Part shown: one piece after another, positions 1 through 5,347 of the stretch
Numbering within the stretch: position 1 is the first letter of the stretch
How the letters are laid out: each line of letters starts with the position of its first letter
Source of the DNA: an uncultured Planctomycetota bacterium
Lineage (GTDB): Bacteria > Planctomycetota > Planctomycetia > Pirellulales > Thermoguttaceae
DNA length: 7,781 nt
Direction: 5' to 3'
Assembly (NCBI GenBank): GCA_902797455.1
Contig: CADBTE010000175.1
Span: forward strand, 1-7,781
Translations under genes and position numbers: made by a program
Notes under the pieces: model-generated
Seen by the model: the letters and a program-made list of their open reading frames with translations, nothing else
What the model was told of the DNA's origin: nothing
The model's database searches: none

Positions 1-1
1 A

Positions 2-1141
2 CCGGCCGCCGCGCCCGCCCCGCAGGGGTCTTTAGCGCCCGCCCCGCCGATGATGCACTGCGAGGGGGATGTCTGTACGATTCAGCGTGACAACCAAGGT
101 ACGGCCGCCGGGACGGTCTCTCCCCAGGTCAGCGGCCAGCTTCTCGGCTGCAGCGTCCGTCTGCGGGCCGGCGATCAGAATACCACCGACTGCGGGACCG
201 GAACGATTATCCACTCGAATACCCGCAGCGGTTCCAACGAGGGGCTGATCCTCACCTGCGGCCATCTGTTCCGTGAGAACCGAGGCGCGGGGAATGTCCA
301 GGTCGATCTGTTCGACGCGCAGGGGCAGCCGGCCGGCACCGTCAACGGGGTGTGCGTCTGGTACGACGACGATCTCGATATCGGTTTCGTCGGCGTTCCG
401 CTCCCCGCAGCGGCCCAGGTGGCCCAATTGGTCGCGCCGGGATACCTCCCCAAAAGCGGCGACACCGTCCTGAGCGTCGGCTGCACCTCGGGCGAGAACC
501 CGACCGTCTGGGAGCATAAGATTCAGTCGACCGATCAAAAATTCCATCAGTCCGCTCAGCCCGGGAGCGAGCCGTTCTACTACATCGAGGTGAGCAACGC
601 GCCGCGGCAGGGACGCAGCGGCGGCGGGCTTTTTGTTCAGGAAAACGACGGCACGCTCCATCTGGTCGGGGTCTGCAACGCCGGCGATCCCCAGACCGAT
701 CAGGGGTATTTCCTCCCCTCGTCGGTGATCTATCAGCAGCTGCTCTCCAACAAAAACCTGGCCTTTGTCTATGAGGATATCTTAAAGTCGCAGTCGGGCG
801 GCACCCAGCTGGCGGCGGCCGAAAACGCGCTTCCCGGCGCGCCGATCGCCGCCAACGGCGCGGCCGGAGGTATTGTTGATATCGGCGCCGTCAGCGGGGC
901 GGCCGGCGCGGTCGGTGTTGTCGGCGGGGTCTCTCCCGCCGGGTTCGAAAGCGCGCCGGCGGGGGAGCATATTCAGCCGGTCGGCGGAACCCTTCCGGGC
1001 AGCGACGCGTTCGCCGCCTCGCTGGAGGAGCTGCGCAAAATGCATCAGCAGGGGGCCGAAATCATCTGCATCGTCAACTGGCCCAACGGCAGGGGGCCCG
1101 AGGAGAGCGAGGTGATCCGTCTGTCGGCGCCGATGCCGTGA
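2..1141 (+). CDS. Trypsin-like serine protease with Ala/Gly-rich C-terminal tail, 5' partial
   Basis: This is probably a serine endopeptidase of the trypsin-like (S1/S1C) fold. The reading frame is open to the left window edge through a Pro/Ala-rich stretch, so the true start lies outside; the ATGs at 50 and 53 are probably internal Met codons. Counting from the ATG at 50, a full catalytic triad is visible: His72 in TCGHLF (263-265), Asp110 in DDDLDIGFVGV, and Ser190 in GRSGGGLF (617-619), with the oxyanion glycines around it. A further motif, GVCNAGDPQTDQGYF (208-221), fits the substrate-side strand after the serine. The protease fold ends near residue 240. About 120 residues follow: a low-complexity Ala/Gly stretch (252-300), then a short charged end (SLEELRKMHQQG, 324-335). 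The layout resembles planctomycete trypsin-like peptidases, from memory. Substrate and location are unknown because the N-terminus is missing. The gene is followed by a strong terminator. Confidence 0.85.
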   Translation, partial: PAAAPAPQGSLAPAPPMMHCEGDVCTIQRDNQGTAAGTVSPQVSGQLLGCSVRLRAGDQNTTDCGTGTIIHSNTRSGSNEGLILTCGHLFRENRGAGNVQVDLFDAQGQPAGTVNGVCVWYDDDLDIGFVGVPLPAAAQVAQLVAPGYLPKSGDTVLSVGCTSGENPTVWEHKIQSTDQKFHQSAQPGSEPFYYIEVSNAPRQGRSGGGLFVQENDGTLHLVGVCNAGDPQTDQGYFLPSSVIYQQLLSNKNLAFVYEDILKSQSGGTQLAAAENALPGAPIAANGAAGGIVDIGAVSGAAGAVGVVGGVSPAGFESAPAGEHIQPVGGTLPGSDAFAASLEELRKMHQQGAEIICIVNWPNGRGPEESEVIRLSAPMP

Positions 1142-1189
1142 TTTCGCCGGGGGGCTTTCCCCGACGGGTACACAAGGGATCGGCAAAAG

Positions 1190-1221
1190 AAAAAAACGGC
1201 GCCTGTCGGCGCCGTTTTTTT
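1190..1221. terminator. Bidirectional rho-independent terminator
   Basis: This is a perfect 14-bp inverted repeat: seven A plus cggcgcc (1190-1203), a 4-base loop tgtc, then ggcgccg plus seven T (1208-1221). Read on either strand it gives a GC-rich stem followed by a U-run, so it can end both the protease transcript (stop at 1141) and the convergent cstA transcript (stop codon 1248-1246, 25 bases away). The rest of the 104-base gap between the genes (1142-1245) holds nothing else clear apart from a small possible stem (cgggg...ccccg) just after the protease stop. Confidence 0.93.
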
Positions 1222-1245
1222 ATGGGTGTCGCTTGCTAAGGGGGG

Positions 1246-2760
1246 TCACTGCGGACGGCTCGATTCCTCTTGAGGCAAGTTCTCTTTCGGGAGCTCATCG
1301 CTCGGCGGCCCCAGCGCGCGCAGGCGCCTGGCGCGCAGCAGCGCGAAACACAGCAGTACCGCGGCGGTCACCGCGGCGATCGCGTAGGAGAGTTTCAGAT
1401 CGAGACGGCCGCCGATCGGCCCCCCCTTCTCCGGCCCAGTCCAAAGGATGAACGTCAGGACGATAAACATAATAAACGCTGCCGGAAGGAGCGTGATGAG
1501 GAAGTTCTTTTTGCGGACGAACAGCCAAACGGTGGCCGCCGTCAGCGTGAAGGCCGCCAGGCACTGATTTCCCCAGGCGAAGTACTGCCAGAGAATCTGA
1601 AAAGAATCTTTAGACTTGTTCGACCAGAACAGAAGCGCCGCGATCACCAGGATCAGCGGCAAGGTGAGCGCCAGACGGCCGGCAAGCGGCTTTTGGCTGA
1701 TTTTAAAGCTCTCGGCCAGCGACAGACGCAGCGAGCGCAGCGCCGTGTCGCCGGTGGTGATCGCCAGGATCACCACCGCCAGGATCGTTACCACGCCGAG
1801 CCCGCCGCCCAGGAAGTACCCGGTGATCGTCTGCAGCGCGGCGTTTCCGCCAAGGGTCATCTGTTCGGGGAACTCGGTATAGTAGGCCATTGCCGCGGCG
1901 GCCCAGGTCATCGCGATCACCCCCTCGACGACCATCATGCCGTAGAAGACCGGACGGGCGTTGAGCTCGCTGTCCATCGTCCGAACGACAATCGGGGACT
2001 GGGTCGCGTGGAACCCGGAGAGGATGCCGCAGGCGATCGTCACGAAGAGGCAGGGAATCACCGGCTGCTTGGTCAGACCAGCGCGGAAGGCGTCGTTGGC
2101 CACCATAAAGCGGGTCGGATCCTCGTTATGAAAAAGAAGAATTTCGAAGAATATCATCGCCGTCCCGATCAGCAGCAAAATGCCAAAGACGGGATAGATC
2201 CGGCCGATGATCTTGTCGACCGGAAGAAGCGTGGCGAGAATGTAGTACGCGAAAATCAAAATGACGAACGTCCAAAAGCCGAGCCCCATCGAGGCCAGCG
2301 CGGGGATCCCCGCCAGGAGTGACGCCGGGGTATTGATGAAGACGGCGACCACCAGAATGAGAACCAGCGACATCATCGCCAGGAAGAATCGGAAGACGGC
2401 GGTGCCGAGCTGGTCACGGATCAGCAGCGGAAGCGACTCCCCGCCGGAGCGCATCGACATCATCGCGCTGACGAAGTCGTGAACGGACCCCCCGATGATA
2501 TTTCCGATCGGGATGAGGATGAAGACGATCGGCCCGAACTTCACGCCGAGGATCGCCCCGACCACCGGACCGACACCGGCGATGTTCAGCAGCTGGATGA
2601 GCATATTCTTCCAGGTCGGGAGAACAAGAAAGTCGACCCCGTCGCGCTTGCTCACCGCCGGGGTGGTTCGTTTGTCGGGGGCTAAAACGCGCTCGACGAA
2701 GCTCCCGTAGAAATAATAGCCGACAAACAGAAGAAACAGACCGACTACAAACAGTGCCAT
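1246..2760 (-). CDS. cstA: CstA-family carbon starvation protein (pyruvate/peptide transporter), 504 aa
   Basis: This is an inner-membrane transporter of the CstA family. Characterised members take up pyruvate or are linked to peptide use in carbon starvation; the substrate here is not shown by the sequence. The start is the ATG at 2760, giving MALFVVGLFLLFVGYYFYG, a normal first membrane helix for the family. The frame is open further upstream to 2904, but that extension is hydrophilic and runs into the upstream DAC gene. Family signatures are clear: NIAGVGPVVGAILG (59-72), IGNIIGGSVHDFVSAMMSMRSGG (85-107), CGILSGFHATQSP (244-256) and ILWQYFAWGNQCLAAF (389-404). About 12-13 hydrophobic helices are spread from residue 2 to 475, followed by a short charged tail (477-504). 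At 504 residues it belongs to the shorter CstA type; E. coli CstA is about 700. A purine-rich GAAAGGGA lies about 12 bases upstream of the start, rather far for a ribosome site. It lies 55 bases downstream of DAC paralogue 1 with no terminator seen, so co-transcription is likely. Confidence 0.93.
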   Translation of the reverse strand: MALFVVGLFLLFVGYYFYGSFVERVLAPDKRTTPAVSKRDGVDFLVLPTWKNMLIQLLNIAGVGPVVGAILGVKFGPIVFILIPIGNIIGGSVHDFVSAMMSMRSGGESLPLLIRDQLGTAVFRFFLAMMSLVLILVVAVFINTPASLLAGIPALASMGLGFWTFVILIFAYYILATLLPVDKIIGRIYPVFGILLLIGTAMIFFEILLFHNEDPTRFMVANDAFRAGLTKQPVIPCLFVTIACGILSGFHATQSPIVVRTMDSELNARPVFYGMMVVEGVIAMTWAAAAMAYYTEFPEQMTLGGNAALQTITGYFLGGGLGVVTILAVVILAITTGDTALRSLRLSLAESFKISQKPLAGRLALTLPLILVIAALLFWSNKSKDSFQILWQYFAWGNQCLAAFTLTAATVWLFVRKKNFLITLLPAAFIMFIVLTFILWTGPEKGGPIGGRLDLKLSYAIAAVTAAVLLCFALLRARRLRALGPPSDELPKENLPQEESSRPQ

Positions 2761-2815
2761 CGCTTTGAAGTATCCCTTTCTCTCAAGCCATCTATTCGAG
2801 CACGGGTCGCGCCCG

Positions 2816-3916
2816 CTACTTCGCGTCGTGCCAGACCGTGGGGTACTGCTGCCCCTCGGCGTTGTGACGCGACTCGATACGGATCTTCGGTTCCCCGTCG
2901 ACAAAGACGCGAATCGTCCCGTCCGACTGACTCACGGCGATCGCGACCGCCTTGGTCGCTTTCGAAATGGCCGCCGCCGCCCAGTGGCGGGAGCCGAACC
3001 CCTTCGACAGCGAGACGTTCGCCGTCTGGGTGCTGAGCAGCCGGCAGGCGGCCTTCACCTCGCCGTTTTGGGCGATCACAAACGCGCCGTCGAGCTGGGC
3101 GATCTCTTTGAGCCCCTCGCGGGTTTTGGCGTCGTTGATATTGCGCTCTTTCGCCATATACCCCTTCACCGGATCGAACCCGGCCGGGGTGCTGAGCCGC
3201 AGAACCCGCTTCGAGTCGCCGATGACCAAAAGCGTGCCGACCTTTTTCCCCTCACGCCCTTCGCGGCCGATATCCATCGCCAGGTCGATCGCCCGGCGAA
3301 AGGTTTTGTACGGGATATGCTCGGCGATCGTGCGCAGCCCTCTGGGAGTGAGCCGATCGAGATGGGAACCGAGGGTCAGAATACTGATCGAGTCGAACAG
3401 CGTCGGGTGAAAACTGCTGTAGAGAACCACCACCTGGTCGGAGGATTGAACCAGACCGGCGGCCGACACGTTAAAAATGACGCTCTGAATCTGCTCGTAG
3501 ATCGAGAATTGGTCGTTCTCCAGGCGAACGGTATGGAACCCGAAAGTGAAGGCGTCGCGCAAAAAAGAACCGGCACCGCCGGAGTCGACGCTGTCGAGAT
3601 ACTCGGACTCCCCGTCGCCCGAATCGTCGTCTTCGCGGTAGACCGCCGGGATCTGAGCGCCGAAAGAATTTTGCACACTATTGTCAATAGGCGGTTTAAC
3701 GATATTGACGATCGGAGCGGTATGGGGTTTATCGGAGGGTTCTTTCTCGCTGGCGGCGATAATGACGACCGCGTCTTTGGCCGCTTCGCGCAGCCGCGCC
3801 CAGTCGAGCGGTCCTCGGGTGAGGACAAAAAGGCAGGCCCCCTCCAGCGCCTCAAGAATATTCAGCGCCTGAACGAACATATCGAGAGTATTATCTTTGG
3901 CTTCTTTAGGACTCAT
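2816..3916 (-). CDS. Diadenylate cyclase (DAC/DisA_N) domain protein, paralogue 1, 366 aa
   Basis: This is a probable cytosolic enzyme joining two ATP into cyclic di-AMP. The C-terminal half (about 205-345) is a DAC domain: REGREGKKVGTLLVIGD (219-234), DGA motif (276-278) and SRHW (309-312, codons 2992-2981), followed by AAAAISKATKA. The textbook second motif is RHR; Trp replaces the last Arg here. The N-terminal part (1-195) is an alpha/beta-looking region of unclear function (VLYSSFHPTLFDSISIL, 164-180). It may correspond to the pyruvate-kinase-C-like domain in front of the DAC domain in archaeal DacZ, but that is inference. Residues about 56-118 form a low-complexity, partly acidic insert (REDDDSGDGESEY) that is mostly absent from paralogue 2. 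The ATG at 3916 is chosen because MSPKEAKDNTLDMF aligns with MSQKENEEKTLELF of paralogue 2. A TTG at 3964 is also in frame and has AGGAG some 14 bases upstream. No clear ribosome site precedes the ATG. It lies 55 bases upstream of cstA and has its own promoter candidate. Confidence 0.87.
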   Translation of the reverse strand: MSPKEAKDNTLDMFVQALNILEALEGACLFVLTRGPLDWARLREAAKDAVVIIAASEKEPSDKPHTAPIVNIVKPPIDNSVQNSFGAQIPAVYREDDDSGDGESEYLDSVDSGGAGSFLRDAFTFGFHTVRLENDQFSIYEQIQSVIFNVSAAGLVQSSDQVVVLYSSFHPTLFDSISILTLGSHLDRLTPRGLRTIAEHIPYKTFRRAIDLAMDIGREGREGKKVGTLLVIGDSKRVLRLSTPAGFDPVKGYMAKERNINDAKTREGLKEIAQLDGAFVIAQNGEVKAACRLLSTQTANVSLSKGFGSRHWAAAAISKATKAVAIAVSQSDGTIRVFVDGEPKIRIESRHNAEGQQYPTVWHDAK

Positions 3917-3980
3917 TGGCGGTCGCGTTGTTTTATCGTGTGGTTGGTCGATTCCTTTTTGCAAACCTCAAGACGACAGC

Positions 3981-4044
3981 TCCTATTTAACCCGATTTTT
4001 GAGATGGTTCAACCAACAATTTACGGAAATTTTACGCCGCAGGG
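3981..4044 (-). repeat. Upstream block shared by both DAC genes, copy 1
   Basis: This block aligns with 5141-5205 upstream of paralogue 2: by hand about 46 of 67 columns match with three one-base gaps. The best-kept parts are aacccgat, ttcaacc and cggaaa. It sits 65-130 bases upstream of the DAC1 start, while copy 2 sits 69-133 bases upstream of its own start. The duplication therefore included the control region as well as the gene. Confidence 0.7.
3984..4012 (-). promoter_or_regulatory. Candidate sigma70-like promoter of DAC paralogue 1
   Basis: On the minus strand there is TTGAAC (4012-4007) as a -35 box. It is followed by TTAAAT (3990-3985, 16-base spacer) or TAAATA (3989-3984, 17-base spacer) as a -10 box. 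The same pair, with a better -10, appears at the same place before paralogue 2, which supports both. Transcription would start near 3977, leaving a leader of about 60 bases. The match to consensus is only moderate. Confidence 0.45.
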
Positions 4045-4048
4045 CAAA

Positions 4049-4071
4049 CGCCGGCGCTTTTTCGGCCGGCG
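4049..4071. other. Perfect inverted repeat between the DAC genes
   Basis: Arms cgccggc (4049-4055) and gccggcg (4065-4071) are perfectly complementary with a 9-base loop that contains five T on the plus strand. It lies just upstream of the DAC1 promoter block and 42 bases past the DAC2 stop. No U-run follows on the minus strand, so it is not a classical terminator. It may be part of a compound 3' structure for the DAC2 message, or an operator. Confidence 0.4.
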
Positions 4072-4073
4072 GA

Positions 4074-4112
4074 CGCTCGGCGAAGGGGAAACGGCTTCGC
4101 CCGGGGCGAGCG
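4074..4112 (-). terminator. Possible 3' stem-loop directly after the DAC2 stop codon
   Basis: The outer arms are cgctcg (4074-4079) and cgagcg (4107-4112). The inner arms are gcgaag (4080-4085) and cttcgc (4095-4100). They form a 12-bp stem with a 6-base bulge (4101-4106) and a 9-base loop. It abuts the DAC2 stop codon (4115-4113). There is no U-run, so termination would be rho-dependent or weak; it could instead protect the transcript end. Confidence 0.4.
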
Positions 4113-5072
4113 TCATCGCGGATCGCTCGGTTCCGTTTCCCACCGACCGCGCTCGCGCGGCTCGATCAGGAACAACTGCTCCCCGTCGATAAAAAAACGG
4201 ATCGTTCCGGTCGACCGGGAAACGGCAATCGCCGCGGCCTTGGTCACTTTCGAGACGGCCGCCGCGACAAGGCACGAGTCGTGCCGCGTCCGCTTCGAAC
4301 CTCCTCCCATCTCGGTCTTGATGATACGGCAGGCGGCTTTCACCTCGCCGTTGCGGGCGATGATAAACGCCCCGTCGAGCGGGGCGATCTCTTTGAGCCC
4401 CTCGCGGGTCTTGGCGTCGTTGATATTGCGCTCTTTCGAGGTATATCCCTTCACCGGATCGTACCCGGCCGGGGTACTGAGCCGCAGGACCCGTCTGGTA
4501 TCGCCGACGATCAGAAGCGTGCCGACGGCTTTCTCCTCGCGCCCTTCGCGGCCGATCTGTGTCGCCAGGTCGAGCGCCCGGCGAAAGGTTCGGTACGGGA
4601 TACGCCCGGTGATCTTGTGAAGCCCCTCGGGTGTGAGCTGATCAAAAGGCGAACCGAGAGGCAGAACACCGATCGTATCGAACTGCGTCGAATGGAAACC
4701 GGCGTAGAGGACCACCGCCCGATCGGACGGCCGGATCAAGCCGGCGGCCGACATATCGAAGAGGGCGTATTGAATCTGCTCGTAGCTCGACATCAGCTCG
4801 CTGTCGAGACAAACGGTACGGAACCCACAGGCCAGAGCGCCGCGCAAAATAGAGCCGGTGCCGGAATCGTCCTCGCGGGCGGCGATAATGACGAGCGTTT
4901 CGGCGGCATTTTCGGCGGCACTGTCGGCGTCTTTGGCCGCTTCGCGCAGCCGCGCCCAGTCGAGCGGTTCTTTGGCGACGACAAGAACACAGGCGCCCCC
5001 CATCGCCCGGCGAATCGTCAGCGCCCGCTCAAACAGTTCCAGGGTCTTTTCTTCGTTTTCTTTTTGGCTCAT
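4113..5072 (-). CDS. Diadenylate cyclase-domain protein, paralogue 2, altered nucleotide-binding motif, 319 aa
   Basis: This is a tandem duplicate of the neighbouring DAC gene with the same order: N-terminal alpha/beta region (1-150), then DAC domain (about 155-297). REGREEKAVGTLLIVGD (175-191) and DGA (233-235) are kept, as is the run from KERNINDAKTREGLKEIA (213-230). The second ATP-binding motif is changed: the Gly before RH is gone (RTRH), RH is followed by Asp (263-265, codons 4286-4278), and three extra residues (inside DSCLV) precede AAAVSKVTKA. Activity as a cyclase is therefore doubtful; it may be an inactive or regulatory partner, or have changed substrate. It also lacks most of the acidic insert of paralogue 1, keeping only REDDSGTGS (66-74). 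The ATG at 5072 is chosen by alignment with paralogue 1; an in-frame GTG at 5078 is less likely. A weak GGTG lies about 10 bases upstream. It is preceded by its own promoter candidate and is the first gene of the minus-strand cluster. Confidence 0.85.
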   Translation of the reverse strand: MSQKENEEKTLELFERALTIRRAMGGACVLVVAKEPLDWARLREAAKDADSAAENAAETLVIIAAREDDSGTGSILRGALACGFRTVCLDSELMSSYEQIQYALFDMSAAGLIRPSDRAVVLYAGFHSTQFDTIGVLPLGSPFDQLTPEGLHKITGRIPYRTFRRALDLATQIGREGREEKAVGTLLIVGDTRRVLRLSTPAGYDPVKGYTSKERNINDAKTREGLKEIAPLDGAFIIARNGEVKAACRIIKTEMGGGSKRTRHDSCLVAAAVSKVTKAAAIAVSRSTGTIRFFIDGEQLFLIEPRERGRWETEPSDPR

Positions 5073-5120
5073 CGGCACTTTTCACCGGGACTGGGGATTT
5101 CGCTTAAAACACTTTCCGTA

Positions 5121-5135
5121 CCCGCGAACCGCGGG
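5121..5135. other. Small perfect inverted repeat in the DAC2 leader
   Basis: Arms cccgcg and cgcggg flank a 3-base loop, aac. It lies between the putative -10 box (5150-5145) and the DAC2 start, right at the expected transcript 5' end. It could be a 5'-end stabilising hairpin or a protein site. Paralogue 1 has no equivalent. Confidence 0.35.
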
Positions 5136-5140
5136 CGGCA

Positions 5141-5205
5141 TCTTATTTTAACCCGATGGGCAAAGACGATTCAACCGGACTTTTTCGGAAAATTTCCCCC
5201 GCGGG
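5141..5205 (-). repeat. Upstream block shared by both DAC genes, copy 2
   Basis: This is the partner of 3981-4044 (about 46 of 67 aligned columns identical by hand). Spacing to the respective ATG is nearly the same in both copies, 64 and 68 intervening bases. Similarity fades beyond the cggaaa/ccgc part, which marks the visible outer edge of the duplication. Confidence 0.7.
5145..5174 (-). promoter_or_regulatory. Candidate sigma70-like promoter of DAC paralogue 2
   Basis: On the minus strand there is TTGAAT (5174-5169) as -35 and TAAAAT (5150-5145) as -10, with an 18-base spacer. The -10 matches TATAAT at five of six positions. Conservation of the same arrangement before paralogue 1 supports it. 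A leader of about 65 bases would follow. Confidence 0.5.
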
Positions 5206-5223
5206 TGGGAAGGGCCGCGCGAA

Positions 5224-5274
5224 AAAAGCTTTTCTTCCCCCGCGCCCCCGGGTAAAATGCCGGTAACATCCGGC
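5224..5274 (+). promoter_or_regulatory. Possible xylB control region: -10-like box between two palindromes
   Basis: TAAAAT (5253-5258) could be a -10 box for xylB, about 90 bases before its start; no convincing -35 lies at the right distance. It is flanked by a perfect 10-base palindrome, aaaagctttt (5224-5233), inside weaker outer arms gcgcg/cgcgc (5217-5221, 5241-5245). On the other side is the inverted repeat gccgg-taacat-ccggc (5259-5274). Palindromes at such positions could be repressor sites for a sugar-responsive regulator, but no regulator gene is in view. Confidence 0.3.
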
Positions 5275-5335
5275 GAAAAGAACGTAAAGATCGGCCTTTT
5301 CGCCGCAAGGTGCCTTTTGACAGAAAAAACCGGTA

Positions 5336-5340
5336 AGGAG
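5336..5340 (+). promoter_or_regulatory. Ribosome binding site of xylB
   Basis: AGGAG ends seven bases before the GTG at 5348. It decides the start in favour of this GTG, and it is the only textbook Shine-Dalgarno site in the window. Confidence 0.85.
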
Positions 5341-5347
5341 AAAACAA

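Noticed and set aside
50..55. ATG ATG at 50 as start of the protease gene
   Set aside because: The frame is open to the window edge through 16 more codons of Pro/Ala-rich sequence and no ribosome site precedes the ATG, so the gene most likely begins outside the window.
2761..2904. N-terminal extension of the cstA frame by 48 codons
   Set aside because: The extension is hydrophilic, reads antisense-like through the end of the DAC1 gene, and precedes a typical CstA N-terminal helix that starts at the ATG at 2760.
3917..3964. TTG at 3964 as start of DAC paralogue 1
   Set aside because: It would add 16 residues without counterpart in paralogue 2, whose N-terminus aligns exactly with the ATG at 3916. 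The AGGAG about 14 bases before the TTG leaves some doubt.
3917..4112. A c-di-AMP (ydaO-type) riboswitch near the DAC or cstA genes
   Set aside because: The gaps upstream of DAC1, DAC2 and cstA are 196, about 270 and 55 bases. None shows the conserved ydaO core by eye; only simple hairpins are visible.
5073..5078. GTG at 5078 as start of DAC paralogue 2
   Set aside because: It adds only two residues, and the ATG at 5072 aligns with the start of paralogue 1.
2765..5255. Long plus-strand open frames opposite the DAC and cstA genes
   Set aside because: They are Arg/Gly/Pro-rich translations of the complementary strand of well-recognised genes, expected in GC-rich coding DNA, with no domain and no ribosome sites.
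5317..5322. Perfect TTGACA as a -35 box for xylB
   Set aside because: The -10 would fall on the ribosome binding site (5340-5345, gaaaac) with no TATAAT-like match, and a start there would leave no leader.
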